Below are positions 1-13,593 of a stretch of 64,000 bases of DNA, in pieces. The stretch's first letter is position 1, and each line of letters begins with the position of its first letter. The stretch lies in NCBI GenBank assembly GCA_019671135.1, contig JAHRHY010000010.1, positions 310,001-374,000 on the forward strand, written 5' to 3'. The translations under genes and the position numbers were made by a program. The DNA comes from Linnemannia hyalina. Lineage: Eukaryota > Mortierellomycota > Mortierellomycetes > Mortierellales > Mortierellaceae. The notes beneath the pieces were generated by a model, which made no database searches, was not told where the DNA came from, and saw nothing but the letters and a program-made list of their open reading frames with translations.

Positions 1-961
1 CGGAGGAGGCATGGGCATGACCCACGGTAACAAGAAGACCTACCCCCGTGTCGCCGACCTCATCGGCTTCGTCACCACCGAGCAAGCCATCGAAACCGGT
101 GAGAAGGTCATGCTCGTCCAGCGCGATTTCGGTGACCGTATGAACCGCAAGCACGCCCGTATGAAGTACACCATCGACGACCGTGGCATCGAGTGGTTCA
201 AGACCGAACTCCAGTCCCGTCTCCCCTTCCAAATCCAGGAAGCTCGTCCCTTCAAGTTCTTGGATAACGCTGATCGGTACGGTTGGACTCAGGGTCAGGA
301 CAAGATGTGGCATTACTGCTGTTACATCGAGAACGGACGTGTCAAGGATACCCCTGCCGAGCCCCACAAGACTGGTCTTCGTGAGATTGCCAAGATCCAC
401 AACGGCGAGTTCCGTCTGACCCCCAACCAGCACTTGATCATCGCCAACGTCAAGGCTTCGGAAAAGGCCCACATCCAGTCTCTGTTGGAGCAATACAAAC
501 TCGACAAGCTCAACTACACCGGTGCCATGCTCAACTCCATGGCCTGTGTTGCCTTCCCAACCTGCTCTTTGGCAATGGCAGAATCCGAGCGTTACCTCCC
601 CTCGCTCGTCCAGCTCCTCGAGTCGACCATCGAAGAAGTCGGCCTCCGGGACGATGCTATCACCATCCGTATGACAGGATGTCCCAACGGTTGTGCCCGC
701 CCCTACGTTGCCGAGATTGCCTTTGTCGGCAAGGCCTTTGGCGCTTACAATGTCTACCTTGGTGGAGGACACCATGGCCAGAGATTGAACAAGTTGTACA
801 AGGAGTCCTTGACGGAACCCGAGATCGTTGCAGAGTTGAAGCCCATGATTAGACGGTACGCTGCTGAGCGGTTGGACGGAGAGCATTTCGGCGACTTTGT
901 TATTCGTGTGGGCATCATTAAGGCTACCCTCTCAGGCAAGACCTTCCATGATCTTTCATAA
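1..961 (+). CDS. MET5: Sulfite reductase [NADPH] hemoprotein beta subunit, 3' part (partial)
   Basis: This is the C-terminal part of the assimilatory sulfite reductase hemoprotein, which reduces sulfite to sulfide with six electrons for cysteine and methionine synthesis. The frame is open from base 2 and enters the window in the middle of the gene, so the 5' end is missing. The four cysteines that bind the [4Fe-4S]-siroheme centre are visible: a C-X5-C pair (Cys codons at 545 and 563, within ACVAFPTCSLA) and a C-X3-C pair (codons at 680 and 692, CPNGCARPY). The fragment opens with GGGMGMTHGNKKTYPR, a conserved stretch of the fungal enzyme, and ends at a TAA (959-961). The C-terminus looks complete. 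It converges on CDC48, with stop codons about 450 bp apart. Identification is firm from the motifs. The yeast counterpart is Met5/Ecm17, which works with the Met10 flavoprotein. Confidence 0.95.
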   Translation, partial: GGGMGMTHGNKKTYPRVADLIGFVTTEQAIETGEKVMLVQRDFGDRMNRKHARMKYTIDDRGIEWFKTELQSRLPFQIQEARPFKFLDNADRYGWTQGQDKMWHYCCYIENGRVKDTPAEPHKTGLREIAKIHNGEFRLTPNQHLIIANVKASEKAHIQSLLEQYKLDKLNYTGAMLNSMACVAFPTCSLAMAESERYLPSLVQLLESTIEEVGLRDDAITIRMTGCPNGCARPYVAEIAFVGKAFGAYNVYLGGGHHGQRLNKLYKESLTEPEIVAELKPMIRRYAAERLDGEHFGDFVIRVGIIKATLSGKTFHDLS

Positions 962-1065
962 CTTCTTTTTTCTTCTTTGCTTTCAGTTTTCCACCCCTTT
1001 TTTTTCCCTTTCCTTTCCTTCTCTTTCATCTGTTCGCATCTTAATATTTCTTTCAGCATCTGCAA

Positions 1066-1071
1066 AATAAA
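1066..1071 (+). terminator. Candidate poly(A) signal of the sulfite reductase gene
   Basis: An AATAAA lies about 105 nt after the stop codon on the coding strand, within AT-rich sequence. The rest of the 962-1409 interval is 3' flank of two convergent genes. No further gene was seen there. Confidence 0.45.
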
Positions 1072-1409
1072 CAGCAACATAAATAATCTTCTTTGTGCTG
1101 GAAATACAATGCAATGTGCTAAAAATGGAGCGAAATTGGGTCGTGAAGAGAATGAAAATAAAGTGGAAAGGATGGCAACGATAGGCAAACTTGCAACCAG
1201 CTCTGACGAAGGTCTTTCAATAAGAAAGGAGGGAAAAGAAAAAAACATAAAAGAGTATATATTTATTTCATTGTTGGGAAACTACAAAGGTGCAACATCA
1301 TCTCATCATGAGAAAGGAAGGCAAAAGGGAAGAAAGAAAGGATTGGATAAATGTACAAGGAAAAAGGAGAAAAACACAAAAAAAAGAAGACAGAGCTCAT
1401 TCCACTGAT

Positions 1410-4559
<3,150 letters not shown>

Positions 4560-5822
4560 TGTGTATGTATGTGTGTATGTAGGTGAGTGAAGTTAGAGGG
4601 AGTGGAGTGTGAGGGAGTAAGAGAAGGGTGCGTAAGTGATGGGAATGAGAGAGAGGGGTGTACAAGGGCGAGGGAGGAGAAGGAGTGAGTGAAGAAGAAG
4701 TAAGAAGGAAAGAAACAAAAGAAGAGGTGTTGCGTAGGTATGTTAAATTGTGCAGTCAAAAGAAGGGGCAGCAATCTGTCTTTGTGGCAACGCGTCAGTG
4801 CCTTTTTTTTCTGAAGAATTGACGTGGCTAGCTGATTTGACACCAAGGAAGGGCAAAGAAGGTTGGGGGCGCTCATCAAAATGAAAATGGGTCACGCGCA
4901 ATGGGAATTGGACCCACTGGATATCTGTTCTATGCTTGATAGCTTGATACCGCAGTCTTCCTTTGGTGGGGGGGCAACGGGGCAGTGGAGTGGTCGCCGT
5001 GTGTGTTGCTGTGTGATTGGGATTGATGGCTTGGCAGCAAGCAAGAACCCTTTGTCGCCTTTTTGTTTCAACAAGGAAGGACCCCTTGTCTTTTCGTCAT
5101 GCAACCAGTGTGTTGCAAATACGATGTTTCCTTTATTCGTTATTTATAAGATCACATGATCCCTGTAATAGACTGGAATGTCGATTGCCACCAAATCACT
5201 TGTTGCTCCAAAGGAATGCCCCAACAGGCACACTACACACACGCGCAAGTACTGGTCCCTGATGACCCCCCTCGAACTGATCGATCGACACGAGTATGGA
5301 GATACAATCAATCCACTGTCAAAAAGAGCCAGGGCGGACCTTTCTTTGCTCTTGCAAACAGCCCTCTGCTTATGTATTCGCCTCCTTTCATCTCCCCGCA
5401 ACTATGTCCTATTGAACCTTCTTCTTCCTCTTCCTCTTGTTGTTGTTTTCCTTTCTTCTTGCTGTTGTTTTCCTTCGTCCTGTCCCTCTTTCCTTACTTG
5501 ACCTCCATCCTCTCTCGTCCGTTGTTTGTCCATCCTCCTCTCTTTTTCTTTCCCTTTACACCCGCCCCTTCCTCTCTTATTCACATTGGTCATCGCCAAG
5601 GACCCTTCTGAAAACTAGAACAGTATTAAAAAAACGTTCTCATTCAGCCTTACTCTTTTACACTCTCCACATCACCCTCCACACTCGGCTTCTTCCTTTC
5701 CTTTTCCTCCTCATCTCATGACCCGATCCACTCTCTAATCCTCCACCTCCTCCACACTCCTCCCTCCCTCTCACCCCCTCACCCTATCCCTATCCGACAG
5801 TATCACGCACACATCCTCGCAA
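4560..5822. promoter_or_regulatory. Divergent intergenic/promoter region between CDC48 and the 5823 gene
   Basis: About 1.26 kb separates the two start codons. Immediately upstream of CDC48 (4560-4720) the minus strand is pyrimidine-rich (GA/GT-rich as written). From about 5395 to 5820 the plus strand is a long run of C and T leading to the ATG at 5823. Short ORFs here are low-complexity translations of these tracts. No gene was seen between. Confidence 0.5.
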
Positions 5823-8800
5823 ATGGACTCACACGGAAATCCATGGTCCTTCCAGCAACAGCAACAGCAGCAGCAGACTCAGTTCTTGGAGGATGAAGAC
5901 GACGATACTACTGCTGCCAACAGCCCCTTCCACTCACAACGCTCCCATGACCGCAAACACTACTCCTTCGCCAGCTCTATCACCCTTGCATCCGACTCCT
6001 TCCACGACGACTTTTTCTCCCTCCGCAAGTCAACACCCTCAACAACCACGGGCGCCTATGACTCGAGCGATCGCGACCTGCAACAGCAACAGCAGCAACA
6101 GCAGTCGTCGCATGTCAGAACGTGGTCTCAAGAAGACACCATCACCTCTGCATCTGATTACGGAGAAGACGACAAGCACCATCGCCACCGCCACCACCAC
6201 CACAACAACACGGGCAACTTTCAACGCCATAGTGATAACGATGACGTTTTAGAGGCGTTATCGCTGGCCGACAATACCCTCGAATCAAGCCTATTACCTT
6301 CATCGACCGGCCACTCGCTATCCTTCACCGCATCCTCAAGTTTCGAAGTAATCCCTCACACTCACACGGACCTGGCTGTGGAAAGGAACATGTCAGACTC
6401 TGGGATTGGTGTTGAGGTATGTCTGTAATCGCTATGCACCATGACAAACACAAGGCACACTTGCTCTCCTTCACATGTTTCTCCTGCTCCTTCCTTCTAT
6501 CCCATCAAGTCGATACCATACTTAATTCATTACATTCGCCACGCTCACTATCTACACCAACCGCACGCTGGCTTGGCAAAAAGGGAAAGAGGAGAGAGAC
6601 TCGACTCAATTGAACCAGCAATATAACAACGACTGTATCAATAGCACACTGTTAAGAGATGATATGAATGCATTGTTTTAGAAGACCCTTTATCTTTTCT
6701 CCACAACCCTTGAGTGCAAAGAAATGAGAAACCTTGCTCTAGCTTTGCCGTCTTTCCCTCGCTCTTCCCTCTTTTCCCACTCCACTTTTGCCAGCGAAAG
6801 AATTAAAACAGGGCGCTCGGGACAAGGGCGGAGTGCGTGGTCATTGGCTCAATGCTCCTCCTGCAGAATGCAGCAACAGAAGTGCACACAATTCTTCCCC
6901 TGATTCAGCAACGACAACCCACGCTCTTTTTGACCCTTTGGGTTAATGGCCGGAAAACAGGAGCAAGTGATAGAAAAGAGAGCTGAACCATAAAACAAAC
7001 AACAACGGCGCTCTTTCTCATAATACACGACACGCAGTTTGTTATCAAATACCCCACCTGCCCAGCCCTTTTTTGCGCTTTCTCACTCTAATCCCTCCTC
7101 TCCCCACACTCTCGCTCTTCCCTGGAAAGATCATGTCCGACAACTCCCTCCCCGCAATTTTTACTGACTATGTTTGTTTGTACTATGCGATAGGGGGATG
7201 TGCTTGGGCACCTGGTCCAGAAGCTGCAATCAGAAGTAGCTGATACGCGGGCAGTGGTTTCTGACCTGGAAACAAGACTAAACGCGTAAGTGTCTGTCTG
7301 TTTGTCGGTCGGTCGGCCGGTCTGTGCATTGCTCGCATGCTTGGAGGACGGGGAATTATAATTGTTACCCAAGGAGGCCTATTGTCTTTTTCCTCGCATC
7401 CTCACATAAGTTGTAATCCGATCATTTTTTCTTTGTAGGGCCGAGCACTCAAACAAGCATATCGTCGAAGAGCTCAAGATGCTGCTGGCCGAGTAAGTGT
7501 TTTTTCTCGCTATCTTTGCTTATTATCCTCTTTTTACTCCTTCCTCCTTTTCAATGCCATGGCAGTCAATGTGATTGCCAATGGCTTGCCCACACACACA
7601 CCACCGCATACATGCAACATTCTGCGGTCCACGACCACATCGTTTCATGGAATTTTCGGCTGGGGAAGACAGAAGTAACGTGTAACGTGGTAGTCTAATC
7701 ATGCGCACCCCACTGACTTCGTTTTATGTGACAAAGCGTAAATCTACACCAAAGTGGACAAAAAATGTGTTTTGGCGTGGTGTGATCTTTGGGCTAAATT
7801 ATGACAGCACATTTTTAGCTTGTGCAATCGCAGAGCACTGTGTAGGTTGTCGTCTGTCCTACACTATGCTAGTCCGTCCTATACTGTGCTAGTCCAGCCC
7901 TAGCCGATAACCTTTTGATTTGGCAGCGGCGACAACAGAGAGCGAGCATGGACAAGGACAAGCAAAGCATTCTAATGTTTTCCGTTTTTTTCATTTCTTT
8001 AGTGCGGAAGGAACGTTAGTTGGTTCAGACGACTCGGACAGCGGTGGCGAGTCCGAAGTGGTCAGCTCTAAGCATGGTTCGGGAAGTGAAGACGAAACCA
8101 ACATTGTCTACAACCGGATATGTCACGCGCTCCAGTCCTTGATCTCTGAGGCCCAGACGGCGCTCGTTCTCAATACCAGCGCAGCACTCTTTGCACCACC
8201 ACCAACAGGACGCGGTCCTTGTCGCCACCAACAACAGCAACGGTTAAAACCGATCACTCAGAACCAAGGACCACAGGGGCAGTCGATACCGGGATTGTTC
8301 ATTGACGACAGCGAGTTGCTCAACAACGGCGGTAGTAGTAACCAAGGCGATACTTGCAGTCATTCGTCGTGTCGTACCTCCCGCAGGGGCTCTATCAACC
8401 TTTCCCGATCACCCTTTCATCTTCGTGTTGCGTCAGGATCCTCGGCGGCATCTGTCACATCGTCGTCCTCACGACTTTCACGGTCCTCCTCCATAAATAG
8501 TGCATACTCGCGGATGATCTGGAAAGAAAAGCAGTTGGAGCAGTATGAGCGGTATCGGCGGTCTTGTGACAGAGTCTCACTGGAACTGGAGATGCTCCTC
8601 AACGACACTAGGATGGATGCAGACTATGACGACGATTACAGTAATCCTCTGGGGTCGCTGTTCCCGCTCCTCACAGAGTCGCCTTTTGCGCATCTCCATC
8701 CTGGCATTTCGGAAACAAGCAAAGGGACGACACCTATGAAACCGCCGCCATTATCGACGGCGACGCTGGAGGAGGAAGCCAAGGCTCAGCCGGGACGAGG

Positions 8801-9572
8801 AGGACGAGCAGAGGCTCTCAGAGCTGGTTCCAGAGCGGAAAGGATTCAGCGCAACTTTCAGGCACAGTTCTTGAGCCCACAGGTCCACACCGGCCGATCT
8901 CATTCTCATCTATACGGTTACCAAGGATACCAACATCAACAGCACCCACCTAGCCCATACCTGCGTTTCCGTTCAAGCGGAAAGAGCTCCATGCATTCTA
9001 TGCCCCGGCAACAACAACTACGGAACTTTCGGAACCAGGGCGTTGGAAGCAGTCGATCACAGAGTTTGTTATTGCAGTTGTATGGACTCTGGAAACAGAC
9101 TTGGTTACGTCGGCGGATCATGCATATCCTGACGGGATCGCTGGAAGTTGGGCTCATCCTCTGGGTGATTTTCAAACTTGGAGAGGTGTCGCTTTCCTTG
9201 ATGGGTGTCCCATTGTTGAAGGGCGGGCCTCAGACATGGCTTTTGTACGTCTATGGCGATCGTCAGGGACCGGGTTCGACAGTCGCTAAGGAGTTATATG
9301 AAAAGATACGGAGGGATGGATTGAAGTTGCGACAGGTCCATTTGAGACGCGCCCGGGAGAGCGAGCAGATATTGCAGGACTTTGCTGCCTCTGAAGTTGC
9401 GTCTGGTCTTGTCGCTGGATTCGGACCTGCAGGAAACCAAGGGGCCAAGGTACCATTCTCGGCGGCGGGGATGGTCTGGGGTCCTGTGCAACGGATGGTC
9501 ACCCATGCTGCTACTGGATTTGTGCTCGCATACTTGGCTGATCATGGCAAACGTCTCTCCAAGAAGCTCTAA
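5823..9572 (+). CDS. Unrecognised protein with coiled coil, C-terminal membrane segment and FEVI motif
   Basis: Exons are 5823-6416, 7194-7285, 7439-7492 and 8003-9572, joining in frame to 769 residues. I do not recognise the family. The N-terminal third is Q-, S- and H-rich with poly-Q and an HRHRHHHH run. At 171-177 it reads SSSFEVI, which fits the W/F/Y-x-x-L/I/V pattern of Atg8-interacting motifs preceded by serines. The two tiny exons encode a charged segment (GDVLGHLVQKLQSEVAD and onward) with the heptad look of a coiled coil, about residues 199-247. Ser-rich and Q-rich linkers follow. A hydrophobic segment at about 620-645 (starting near IMHILTGSLEVGLIL) is preceded by basic residues WLRRR and is probably a membrane helix. 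It is followed by a roughly 120-residue tail. A membrane-bound adaptor or receptor is plausible, but this is inference. Introns 1 (777 nt) and 3 (510 nt) are long for this window. Confidence 0.8.
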
Positions 9573-9793
9573 TTCACGTCCTTTTTCTTTTTTTGCAATT
9601 TATATTTTTACACCTCTTAATGGCATTTTTCTCCTTTCCTTTCCTTCCTTTCCTTTCCGACCCTCACCTCACCTCATCTCGCCAATTCATATCACTCCCA
9701 CTACTGTCCTTGTCCATTTATTTGCGACCCATATCAACCACAAACACACACAACTATACCCGCCTTTCGCACCCACACAGACACACACACCTC

Positions 9794-9799
9794 AATAAA
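9794..9799 (+). terminator. Candidate poly(A) signal downstream of the 5823 gene
   Basis: An AATAAA lies 222 nt after the stop codon, following a CA-rich 3' region. Confidence 0.35.
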
Positions 9800-10247
9800 A
9801 TCACAATTGAGCTTTCTTGATCATAATAGCAAACTAATGATGCATACTTGTAGGATTGGAGATACGCCTTCTGTCATCACAGGCAACAACGTACCCGGGC
9901 AATTTTAACTGGACTAACAACGCATACACCTGCTCCTACAACACCCCCACAGTCCTGCAGAGCTACCACCCAACTACCTCCACCGTTGCCAGATCTCGAA
10001 TAATTTTTACGACGTGATTGCAGCCTCAGAATTCAGCAACGTTGAGTGTGGTTGATGGGGCATGCGCTGGCCGAGTATGAGGTAATTTTCTATCAGTCGG
10101 CTACAAGATTCTGGAACAAGGAAATCTCTTACTGGCCGTTAGGTTGTGCATATAGGGTTGAGGATGGGTACTTGACTTTTTTTGTACTTCTAGCGAGGGA
10201 ACCTTGAACGAGTCTGCGTCCTTGCATGTCGGTCATATATGCTGCAT

Positions 10248-10251
<4 letters not shown>

Positions 10252-10287
<36 letters not shown>
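10252..10287. repeat. (GA)n dinucleotide microsatellite
   Basis: About 18 uninterrupted AG/GA units read directly from the sequence, running into GCGCGCG. Confidence 0.95.
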
Positions 10288-10291
<4 letters not shown>

Positions 10292-11670
10292 CGCGGTGTG
10301 GATGGCATGTATGAGTTGAATGAAATGCGTGAGGGCGAATTAAAAACCGACGGTGAGATAGCCGTTGCGAGTGGGGTTATATAAAACACGCGATCTTGCC
10401 CACCAAAGCTATTGTTTTTTTCTTTTTCTTTTTCTTTTCTTTTCTTTTCTTTTCTTCTCTTTCTTCTTCATTCCTCATCGGTCTTTCTCCTCGGTACCCG
10501 CCTCCACCTGTTAGGGCCCTATTTCGTTGCTTCAGCGATATATGGTAAGATAAGCCCTTCCCTTCCTCCTCCTTCAAGCAAACGGGGGGAAAAGGAAGAG
10601 GGAGTGCCTGTTGCATAACGTTGTTCTCTTTTCCCCTGTCCCCGTTCCGTCCTGCTTCCTTTCCTTGCGTTTCTTTTGTTTGGGGGGTGTGCGCGGTGTA
10701 TTTTTTTTTGTTCTTTCTTGGCGTTTTTCTTTGAAGTACGCGTTTTTTATTTTTTTATTTTTTTATTTGTGTGTGCCTTTTTCCCCCCACATTCTCTCGC
10801 CTCCCTTCACACGCGACAAAAAAAAAAAAAAAAAGATCCACATACAAACTTGGTGGCGCAAAATTCTTGCAAACCAGAAAATCTACTTTTTCTTCATCGT
10901 GTCAACTTTAGTGTCAAGAGGAGTGCCGAGTGGAGACCAAGAAGGGGCCAAGACACCACCTACCTCTCTCTCCCTCATACCCAAGTGTCCGCAAGCCTGT
11001 CTTGACATGGGTGCGCCGGTATGGTGGTCGACTTGAGAGGAGGGGGAGGGGATCTGGCCTTCCCAGCATTGGCATATGCTGTTGGAGGAAGACGTAATAG
11101 GGGTGGTAATCTCTGGTCTCGTCGCATGTCCTCTTTTTTATTTAGAATGAGGTCGCGGGATACTAAGGAATTCTGAGAGCTAAGATGGGATCGCGGGCAT
11201 ATAATGGCATTATGAGGGTTAACATGGTATTCTGAGGGCTGATCAAAACACAACACCAGTTAATCAACACGGCGAAGCCAAACGAAATGAACAAGAAAAA
11301 AAAGCCCCCCGAACCGTGTAAACAACGTATAACACAAAAAAGACCAAGTCATCTGTGGTTGGTTGTTGATGTTGATTGTGCCTGAACTTTTTTTTAATTT
11401 TTTCTATGATACAGGGGGGATGTCGAGGCGTTTTTATGCGTCGCCTTGAGTGAATGAGTTCGTTGGATTGGAGTGGAGGGGGTTCGTTAACTAAAGTTTA
11501 GGGGTGAAAAGTTTTCGAGTAATGAGGAATGTGAATGGGAAGAGGAAGGGAAAGAAGAATAAAGAAGTGGGTGGCGAAGAGGAGCAAAAAATTAAGAGAA
11601 AAAAAAGTGGTGCACGCTGCAACACCTTTGTGTCTTCTCTGTTTCGAGCTCGACAGTTCGTTATATATAT

Positions 11671-13593
11671 TTAAAGAGCACCCTGGGAGACCCAGAACCG
11701 CCGGGTGATGGCCTCATACCGATCAATGACCTCTCCACCCTCAGGGAACTCCCACCCTTCCATCGCAGTACTACCCTTTGTCATCGGTGCGGTCGTGGAG
11801 GGCACATTGTTATTGGCAAGGGCAGAGAAATCGGCCCGTACCTGGACAACAACCATCTGGACACGAAGACGATAGAACGCAGGAGCGAGACGGTCCTGGA
11901 TGCTCAGGTATTGGAACATGGTTTCGGCGGGAACGTCTTTGGCCAGGACCGAGACAGACTCCGTGGTCTGGTCCTTGATGATCTCGACCAGGACCTTGGC
12001 CATGAATGTCGATTTCGGGAACAACGCCGATGCAGACGCCTGTGAATAGGCATTGCTCTTGGAGATGGAGTTGAACAAAGCTTGGGCTTGACGGGTGTAC
12101 TCGAGCAACTCGGCGACACGTTCAGGAATCTTCCATTCGAGGGTGTAAGGCGTGTGGGTATAGACCTTTTGGTGGAGACCAAACGTATGTTCGAGCGTCA
12201 GGGGTTGGATCGTGTTGGGGTACTCTTGTCGAAGCTCGTCTGGGAGGAACTCCATTGACCGTTCCTGACTGGCGCCTGTATAAAAGTCATCGTGGTTGAT
12301 GTCGTGGTGCGAACCAGTCGAAGCCTTGTTGCTGCCGGGAGAATTTGAGCGACCGTTAGCGTCGTTGTTGATGTTGTCGTTGGAGTTGGAGAAGGAGGAG
12401 CCGGGAGGGTAGCGGGGGATATCTCGTTTGGAGGCAGCGGGGGCGATGTTGATATCCGACCTCCGCACAATCCTCGCGAGAACATCTGCCGTTGTTGTTG
12501 CTGCTGGTTGCTGAGAGGATACAGGTCCTCCGCCATTACTGCTCCCTGGAAGGGCGTTTGAAGGCTTGTCTTCCTGATCCTGATGGTACCGATATGGCGA
12601 TCTTGCTTCCGCTCCTGCTGCGGCTGGTGGTGGTGGAGCGGAAGAAACAGAAGGCGACGTGCTAGTGATGGGTTCCTTGCTCCGACCACGGTAAAGCTCC
12701 AGGACCAGAACAAACGAAGTTCCCTCAAGAATAGTCGTCGGCACCCAGACCTGAGATCCGCCCTTCTTGAAGGGCACAAACCGCTTCAACGAGGCGACCT
12801 TTTGGTTGGTTTTGGAGTCGATCAACACAATGTCGACTGTTGTGTCCGCGGGCAAGCTCTTAGTATACTTGCGGTTCCACCGCACCATCTGGTAGGATCC
12901 TGTATGCCAGACTGAGCGGGAGTCGGGGAGGAGTAAGAAGGGAGCGTTCTTTTTGGGTGTTGAAGAAGAGGGAAAAGGTTCGGCGGAAGCAGCAGCGGCT
13001 CGCTTTCGAAGACCAGGAGGAGCTGGGGGTGTAGCTGAGGGAAGAAGAAGAGCCCTCCTTTTTTTCATCGTCGACTTTCTCTTATCATTGTTGTTGAGCT
13101 CTGTCGTTGCTGCTGCCGCAGAGGCCCTATTTTGGTCATCGCTATTCTTGTGGTTCTTGCGTCGACGGAGTTCCTGTTGGCGTTGTTGAGAATGTGTTGT
13201 TGTCTTTGCTTTTGACAAGATAGTCCGCCGCCGGTGGTCTATTTTTGCTGCAGAAACCGCACCTCTATCGTTGCGTCGTTTTACAGAAGAACCGTTCTTG
13301 TTGTTATTGCTGGAGGTAGAGGTCGTAGCGGTGGGGGGGCGAGCAGGGGCGACAAGAGCCTTGAAAGCAGGATGGCCTGAGAGCCCTCCACGTTGCTGCA
13401 GTTGACGACGTTGTTGCTGTTGGTTTTCCCGTGTAGAAATAGAAGCTGCAGCGAGGCGGGCACCTTCTTGTGCAGGTGTGGGAGGGGAGAGTTTGTTGAG
13501 GGAAGAGGAGGAGGAAGGGGCAGCGTCGGCGAAGAGGGTGAGTGCCGAGGCGATGCTCAGGGTGACGAGGAAGATGGGTTGTGTGAACTTCAT
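11671..13593 (-). CDS. Secreted cell-wall protein with Kre9/Knh1-like (Ser-Thr-rich GPI-type) domains
   Basis: A single-exon gene of 640 residues. The N-terminus (MKFTQPIFLVTLSIASALTL) is a clear signal peptide ending near ADAA. A long, basic, Q/S/N/R-rich region follows (about 26-215) with dibasic sites such as MKKRR and LRKR, which could be cut by Kex2. From about 216 to 310 the sequence (PFLLLPDSRSVWHTGSYQMV, then WNRKYTK, VDIVLID and LVLELYRG) has the beta-sandwich pattern of the Kre9/Knh1 N-terminal family, linked in yeast to beta-1,6-glucan assembly and the cell wall. After a second S/N-rich linker the C-terminal part (HTPYTLEWKIPERV, then YRLRVQMVVV) resembles a second copy of the same fold. 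No GPI-type hydrophobic tail is seen; the protein ends VSQGAL. Family assignment is moderate and precise function unknown. The 3' flank starts with TATATATAT at 11662-11670, which on the minus strand resembles a fungal 3'-processing efficiency element. Confidence 0.8.
   Translation of the reverse strand: MKFTQPIFLVTLSIASALTLFADAAPSSSSSLNKLSPPTPAQEGARLAAASISTRENQQQQRRQLQQRGGLSGHPAFKALVAPARPPTATTSTSSNNNKNGSSVKRRNDRGAVSAAKIDHRRRTILSKAKTTTHSQQRQQELRRRKNHKNSDDQNRASAAAATTELNNNDKRKSTMKKRRALLLPSATPPAPPGLRKRAAAASAEPFPSSSTPKKNAPFLLLPDSRSVWHTGSYQMVRWNRKYTKSLPADTTVDIVLIDSKTNQKVASLKRFVPFKKGGSQVWVPTTILEGTSFVLVLELYRGRSKEPITSTSPSVSSAPPPPAAAGAEARSPYRYHQDQEDKPSNALPGSSNGGGPVSSQQPAATTTADVLARIVRRSDINIAPAASKRDIPRYPPGSSFSNSNDNINNDANGRSNSPGSNKASTGSHHDINHDDFYTGASQERSMEFLPDELRQEYPNTIQPLTLEHTFGLHQKVYTHTPYTLEWKIPERVAELLEYTRQAQALFNSISKSNAYSQASASALFPKSTFMAKVLVEIIKDQTTESVSVLAKDVPAETMFQYLSIQDRLAPAFYRLRVQMVVVQVRADFSALANNNVPSTTAPMTKGSTAMEGWEFPEGGEVIDRYEAITRRFWVSQGAL

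Larger units (their letters stand above)
9573..11670. other. Convergent intergenic region with repeats and possible relics
   Basis: About 2.1 kb lies between two convergent genes. It holds a CA-rich stretch (9740-9793), a possible decayed coding fragment (9852-10065), a (GA)n tract (10252-10287), a TATATAAA sequence (10379-10386) followed by a CT-rich block (10412-10500), and A or T homopolymers near 10700-10835. No intact gene was seen. Confidence 0.5.
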
